Shown: positions 60,883 to 64,000 of the stretch, in pieces
How positions within the stretch are numbered: the first letter of the stretch is position 1
Layout of the letters: each line of letters opens with the position of its first letter
Assembly: GCF_047730075.1 (NCBI RefSeq)
Contig: NZ_CP159831.1
Span: forward strand, 372,001 to 436,000
Length of the DNA stretch: 64,000 nt
Source of the DNA: Njordibacter sp905182035
Lineage (GTDB): Bacteria; Pseudomonadota; Gammaproteobacteria; Pseudomonadales; Balneatricaceae
Reading direction: 5' to 3'
The notes under the pieces: model-generated
What the model saw: only the letters and a program-made list of their open reading frames with translations
Database searches by the model: none
What the model was told of the DNA's origin: nothing
Position numbers and translations under genes: made by a program

Positions 60883-61586
60883 GGCAGATGAAAAAGCGTT
60901 ACTTTATAGCGGGTACAGACACTGATGCTGGAAAAACTATGGTGGCTTGTGCTTTGTTAGCAAAAGCCCGCGGCCAGGGTCTGACTACGGCAGCTGTTAA
61001 ACCAGTGGCAGCTGGGTGTATCGATACCAAAGATGGTTTAAGAAATGATGACGCTGAGCAATTGTTGGCTCAGTGCACCTTACCTTTGTATTACGAGCAG
61101 GTGAATCCTGTGGCTTTCATGGCACCTATCGCGCCCCATATTGCTGCTCAACAACAGGGCCAGCGTATGCAGGTAGGTCGTCTGGCAGGCTTCACCAGTG
61201 GCGTGTTAATGCAAGGCGCAAATCTCACTCTTGTGGAAGGCGCTGGTGGGTGGCGGGTGCCAGTGAATGAACGTGAAACCTTGGCGGATCTTGCTATAGC
61301 CCTCTCTATACCAGTGGTCTTAGTTGTAGGCATGCGTTTGGGCTGTATTAACCATACGTTACTAACAGTAGAGGCAATTACTAGAGACGGATTAGAACTT
61401 GCTGGTTGGGTAGCCAACTGTATCGATCCTCAGATGGACGAACTGGACGCTAATGTTACCACCTTGCAGCATCGCATTCAGGCTCCTATGTTAGGTTTGG
61501 TGCCTAATTTTTCTGAGATTAATGTAGCCTCTCAACGGGTTGAAGCTTGTCAAGCTTATTTAGACCTTGAAACTCTGCTTAAATAA
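60879..61586 (+). CDS. bioD: Dethiobiotin synthetase
   Basis: BioD closes the ureido ring of dethiobiotin from diaminopelargonate, CO2 and ATP. The 235-residue protein has the P-loop GTDTDAGKTMVACALL, AAVKPVAAGC and LVEGAGGWRVPVNE. The ATG at 60879 overlaps bioC (ATGA); an ATG at 60888 has a GAGG just upstream and would remove three residues. It ends the operon before a terminator. bioA is not in the window. Confidence 0.96.
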   Translation: MRQMKKRYFIAGTDTDAGKTMVACALLAKARGQGLTTAAVKPVAAGCIDTKDGLRNDDAEQLLAQCTLPLYYEQVNPVAFMAPIAPHIAAQQQGQRMQVGRLAGFTSGVLMQGANLTLVEGAGGWRVPVNERETLADLAIALSIPVVLVVGMRLGCINHTLLTVEAITRDGLELAGWVANCIDPQMDELDANVTTLQHRIQAPMLGLVPNFSEINVASQRVEACQAYLDLETLLK

Positions 61587-61598
61587 CACCTTAATACG

Positions 61599-61629
61599 CT
61601 GACCAGATAGCATGCTGGCAGTCTTTTTT
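61599..61629 (+). terminator. Intrinsic terminator of the bio operon
   Basis: CTG-A-CCAG (61599-61606) pairs with CTGGCAG (61615-61621) with one bulged A and an 8-base loop, followed by TC and six T residues (61624-61629). Confidence 0.65.
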
Positions 61630-61686
61630 ATTTGCCTAATTTTAATGACTATAAAGTCTCGGAATTGACGTGAGGCTATTAAACAG

Positions 61687-61718
61687 AGTATTTTTCAAAC
61701 AGTTGTTTGAAAAATACT
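61687..61718. promoter_or_regulatory. 32-bp palindrome with a PsrA-type operator
   Basis: Two perfect 15-base arms (61687-61701 and 61704-61718) flank two bases. At its centre is CAAAC-AGTT-GTTTG, matching the pseudomonad PsrA consensus (G/C)AAAC-N2-4-GTTTG(G/C). PsrA is a TetR-family repressor of fatty-acid oxidation genes released by long-chain acyl-CoA or fatty acid. The site lies 27 bp before the fadE-like ATG and covers its likely promoter. Confidence 0.75.
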
Positions 61719-61745
61719 ATCAAGCTATAAAACAATGGAGTCATC

Positions 61746-63545
61746 ATGCCTAATTACCGAGCCCCGCGTCGTGACATTCAATTCGTAATGCACGAAGTTT
61801 TAGCTATGGCTGATCACTATCAAACCTTGCCCGGTGGAGAAGACATTGATGCAGAAATGATTGATGCAATTCTTGAAGAGGCTGCTAAGTTTTCTGAAAA
61901 TGTACTCGCGCCAATCAATGCCGCTGGTGATGAACAAGGGTGCAGCTGGAATGATGGTGAGGTAACTACGCCTTCCGGATTTAAAGAAGCTTATGCTCAA
62001 TTTGTAGAGGGTGGTTGGCCTTCAATTTCCCACAGCACAGATTTAGGTGGCCAAGGCTTGCCAGAATCTTTAGGCACTATGATTAATGAACTAAGTGGCA
62101 CGGCTAACTGGTCTTGGAGCATGTATCCTGGGCTAAGCCACGGCGCTATGAACACCATAGAGGCCCATGGTACCGAAGAGCAGAAGCGGCAATATTTATT
62201 GCCATTGGTTGAAGGCCGCTGGACCGGTACTATGTGTTTGACTGAATCACATTGTGGAACAGACTTAGGCTTGTTACGCACGAAAGCAGAATCTCAAGCA
62301 GATGGCAGCTACGCCATTACCGGCACCAAAATCTTTATATCTGCTGGTGAACACGACATGGTGGATAACATTGTGCATATTGTACTCGCCCGTCTACCAG
62401 ATGCACCTCAAGGCACCAAGGGTATTTCATTGTTTATCGTACCTAAATTCGACGTTAATAAAGATGGCAGCCTTGGTGACCGCAACCAAGTTAAGTGTGG
62501 CTCTTTAGAACATAAAATGGGCATCCATGGGAATGCCACCTGTGTGATGAACTTTGATGGCGCTACAGGCTACCTTATTGGCCCAGCTAACAAAGGTTTA
62601 AATTGCATGTTCACCTTTATGAATACCGCCCGAATAGGTACCGCGGCACAAGGGTTATGTTCAGCTGAAGGTGCGTTTCAAGGCGCTTTAGAATACACCA
62701 AAGAGCGCTTACAAATGCGTTCCCTTACTGGACCAATAGCGCCAGAAAAGCCTGCAGACCCAATCATTGTGCATCCAGATGTACGTAGAATGCTGTTAAC
62801 AGCCAAATCTTTTGCGGAAGGCGGACGTATGTTGGTTTATTACCTGTCACAGTTAAATGACACAATTAAGCGCAATGCCAACAGTGATGGGGCGAAAGAA
62901 GCCGAGATACTACTGTCATTGCTAACTCCTATCGCCAAGGCTTTTATGACCGAAACCGGTTTAGAGTCTGCCAACTTAGGGATGCAGTGTTTTGGTGGCC
63001 ATGGTTATATCCGCGAGCACGGCATGGAACAAATTGTTCGTGATGCACGAATTTCTACCATCTACGAAGGCACCACGGGCATTCAAGCCCTAGACCTACT
63101 AGGACGCAAAGTGCTGATGACCCAAGGTGAAAGCCTCAAAGCCTTTACCAAGAAAATTCATCAGTTCTGTAAGGCAGAAGCTGAAAATGAAGCTATGGCT
63201 GAATTTATCAAACCACTTATCGCAGCTAACAAAGAATGGGGCGAACTCACTGTGAAAGTTGGTATGGCAGCCGTAAAAGATCGTAATGAAGTAGGCGCAG
63301 CCTCGGTAGATTACTTAATGTACTCAGGTTATGTCACTCAAGCATACTTTTTTGCCAGAGCAGCAAAGGTAGCGCAAGATGCTTTGGTTGGAGACACTTC
63401 TGAAGCAGATTTCTACAACGCCAAACTATTTACCGCACGCTTCTTCTTTGTGCGTTTATTGCCTCGTATTCAAGCTCATGCGACAACCATGCTAGCAGGT
63501 GCGGACACTTTGCAAGGTTTAGATGAAGAACACTTTAGGTTCTAG
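61746..63545 (+). CDS. Acyl-CoA dehydrogenase, FadE/DmdC type
   Basis: This FAD enzyme takes acyl-CoA to 2-enoyl-CoA, the first step of beta-oxidation. The 599-residue length and C-terminal extra domain fit the long bacterial class that includes pseudomonad FadE1/FadE2 and DmdC. Motifs are CLTESHCGTDLGLLRTKA, ITGTKIFISAGEHD, CFGGHGYIREHGMEQIVRDA, and the catalytic-type Glu441 in STIYEGTTGIQALDLLGRK. A GGAG precedes the ATG. The PsrA-like palindrome upstream supports fatty-acid control. A methylmercaptopropionyl-CoA (DmdC) role cannot be excluded from sequence alone. Confidence 0.93.
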   Translation: MPNYRAPRRDIQFVMHEVLAMADHYQTLPGGEDIDAEMIDAILEEAAKFSENVLAPINAAGDEQGCSWNDGEVTTPSGFKEAYAQFVEGGWPSISHSTDLGGQGLPESLGTMINELSGTANWSWSMYPGLSHGAMNTIEAHGTEEQKRQYLLPLVEGRWTGTMCLTESHCGTDLGLLRTKAESQADGSYAITGTKIFISAGEHDMVDNIVHIVLARLPDAPQGTKGISLFIVPKFDVNKDGSLGDRNQVKCGSLEHKMGIHGNATCVMNFDGATGYLIGPANKGLNCMFTFMNTARIGTAAQGLCSAEGAFQGALEYTKERLQMRSLTGPIAPEKPADPIIVHPDVRRMLLTAKSFAEGGRMLVYYLSQLNDTIKRNANSDGAKEAEILLSLLTPIAKAFMTETGLESANLGMQCFGGHGYIREHGMEQIVRDARISTIYEGTTGIQALDLLGRKVLMTQGESLKAFTKKIHQFCKAEAENEAMAEFIKPLIAANKEWGELTVKVGMAAVKDRNEVGAASVDYLMYSGYVTQAYFFARAAKVAQDALVGDTSEADFYNAKLFTARFFFVRLLPRIQAHATTMLAGADTLQGLDEEHFRF

Positions 63546-63610
63546 TGTTATCTGCTACAAGCAACAAAAAAGCCGGCATATAAACAGTTTTTTTACACAG
63601 CTATAAACGA

Positions 63611-63748
63611 TTAACCAAAACCACGATAAATAAATTCACCCCAAACATAAATAAAGAACAGAACTGATACACATACAGCAGCGGTATACATTCTCTTCCA
63701 GCCACCGTTCTTGGGGTAGCTGCTTGGCGGTGATTTAGTCGAGCTCAT
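63611..63748 (-). CDS. Small single-pass membrane protein (45 aa)
   Basis: A 45-residue frame runs on the minus strand from ATG 63748 to TAA 63611. It has a polar, Ser/Pro/Lys-rich start (MSSTKSPPSSYPKNGGWKR), one hydrophobic helix (about 22-40, with VCVSVLFFIYVWGEF) and a short end YRGFG. The positive charges before the helix suggest the N-terminus stays in the cytoplasm. A GAGAAG lies 8-10 bases upstream. I do not recognise a named family. It lies between fadE and the deaminase and could alternatively be chance, but the composition is protein-like. Confidence 0.55.
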   Translation of the reverse strand: MSSTKSPPSSYPKNGGWKRMYTAAVCVSVLFFIYVWGEFIYRGFG

Positions 63749-63918
63749 GGGTTGCTTCTCGTGCCTATTATTGTGATTTTGGGAGCTTATTTACTGCCGC
63801 CAGTTTAAGCAATCTATGGGCAGCTGAAAAGCAAGCATATAGTTACTGAAGCTGCTTGAAGTGAGTAATTAATGATAGAATTGCGCTTATATTATATCAG
63901 TCTAATTGGAATCCTATT

Positions 63919-64000
63919 TTGTATCAATTTATTGCTGGCTTGCCAAAAGTGGAACTGCACTTGCACATTGAAGGCAGCTTAGAACCTGAACTAATGTTTG
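63919..64000 (+). CDS. add: Adenosine/adenine deaminase, N-terminus (partial)
   Basis: The last 82 bases encode 27 residues, MYQFIAGLPKVELHLHIEGS and on to ELMF, cut by the window end. The K-x-ELHLH-x-EGSLEP block is the metal-binding start (His14, His16) of adenosine deaminase-family enzymes. The short YQFIAGLPK lead is like the adenine deaminases of pseudomonads, so either substrate is possible. The only start is a TTG at 63919, with GGA 8 bases upstream; no in-frame ATG is near. Confidence 0.85.
   Translation, partial: MYQFIAGLPKVELHLHIEGSLEPELMF

Overview
The window is chromosomal DNA from a gammaproteobacterium of the Pseudomonadales/Oceanospirillales/Cellvibrionales kind. The evidence is gene order. 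From 8118 to 42817 it follows the pseudomonad arrangement glnD-map / rpsB-tsf-pyrH-frr-uppS-cdsA-rseP-bamA-skp-lpxD-fabZ-lpxA-lpxB-rnhB-dnaE-accA-tilS-pyrG-eno-ftsB-truD-surE-pcm-nlpD-rpoS / mutS. It then resumes at 49325 with pncC-recA-recX-alaS-lysC-csrA and a bioBFHCD operon. GC content looks moderate. No rRNA, tRNA, CRISPR array, insertion sequence or prophage gene was seen.

Layout. 1-5013: end of an alpha/beta hydrolase, a YpeA-type acetyltransferase, a LysE-type exporter, a phytanoyl-CoA dioxygenase family protein, and a tyrosine-degradation cluster (hppD, a VOC protein, fahA) behind a 24-bp operator-like palindrome. 5015-11563, minus strand: an unknown gene, dapE and dapD (lysine/peptidoglycan), yffB, glnD (nitrogen sensing) and map. 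11564-34487: translation genes, UMP kinase, undecaprenyl and phospholipid synthesis, sigma-E protease, outer-membrane assembly, lipid A, replication, fatty acid and CTP synthesis, and enolase. 34565-42817: cell division, tRNA pseudouridylation, stationary-phase genes, a DUF368/PopT translocase, nlpD, rpoS and mutS. 43178-49155: an accessory cassette between mutS and pncC, holding a GMC oxidoreductase, a decayed EamA remnant, an alpha/beta hydrolase, an intact EamA permease, a short malonyl-CoA decarboxylase catalytic domain (matA-like) and malonyl-CoA synthetase (matB). 49325-61586: SOS recombination genes under two tandem LexA boxes, alaS, lysC, csrA, comF, and the biotin operon behind a BirA-type operator. 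61746-64000: a FadE-type acyl-CoA dehydrogenase behind a 32-bp palindrome containing a PsrA consensus, a small membrane protein, and the start of an adenosine/adenine deaminase.

What stands out. First, every MEP-pathway isoprenoid gene that normally sits in this backbone (dxr near cdsA/rseP; ispD and ispF between ftsB and truD) is absent, and the flanking genes are closed up tightly. This suggests either relocation or use of the mevalonate route to feed uppS. kdsA, dapC and fdxA are also missing from their usual slots. Second, the mutS-pncC cassette looks like a small malonate or malonate-ester catabolic system with an unusually short decarboxylase. Third, the tyrosine cluster lacks hmgA and maiA but carries a VOC protein with a glyoxalase-like four-ligand set. 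Several recognisable operators (LexA x2, BirA, PsrA-like, and an unassigned palindrome before hppD) tie these blocks to specific regulators.

Limits. All assignments rest on reading motifs and gene order by eye; no database search, alignment or folding program was run. Statements about absence apply only to this window.
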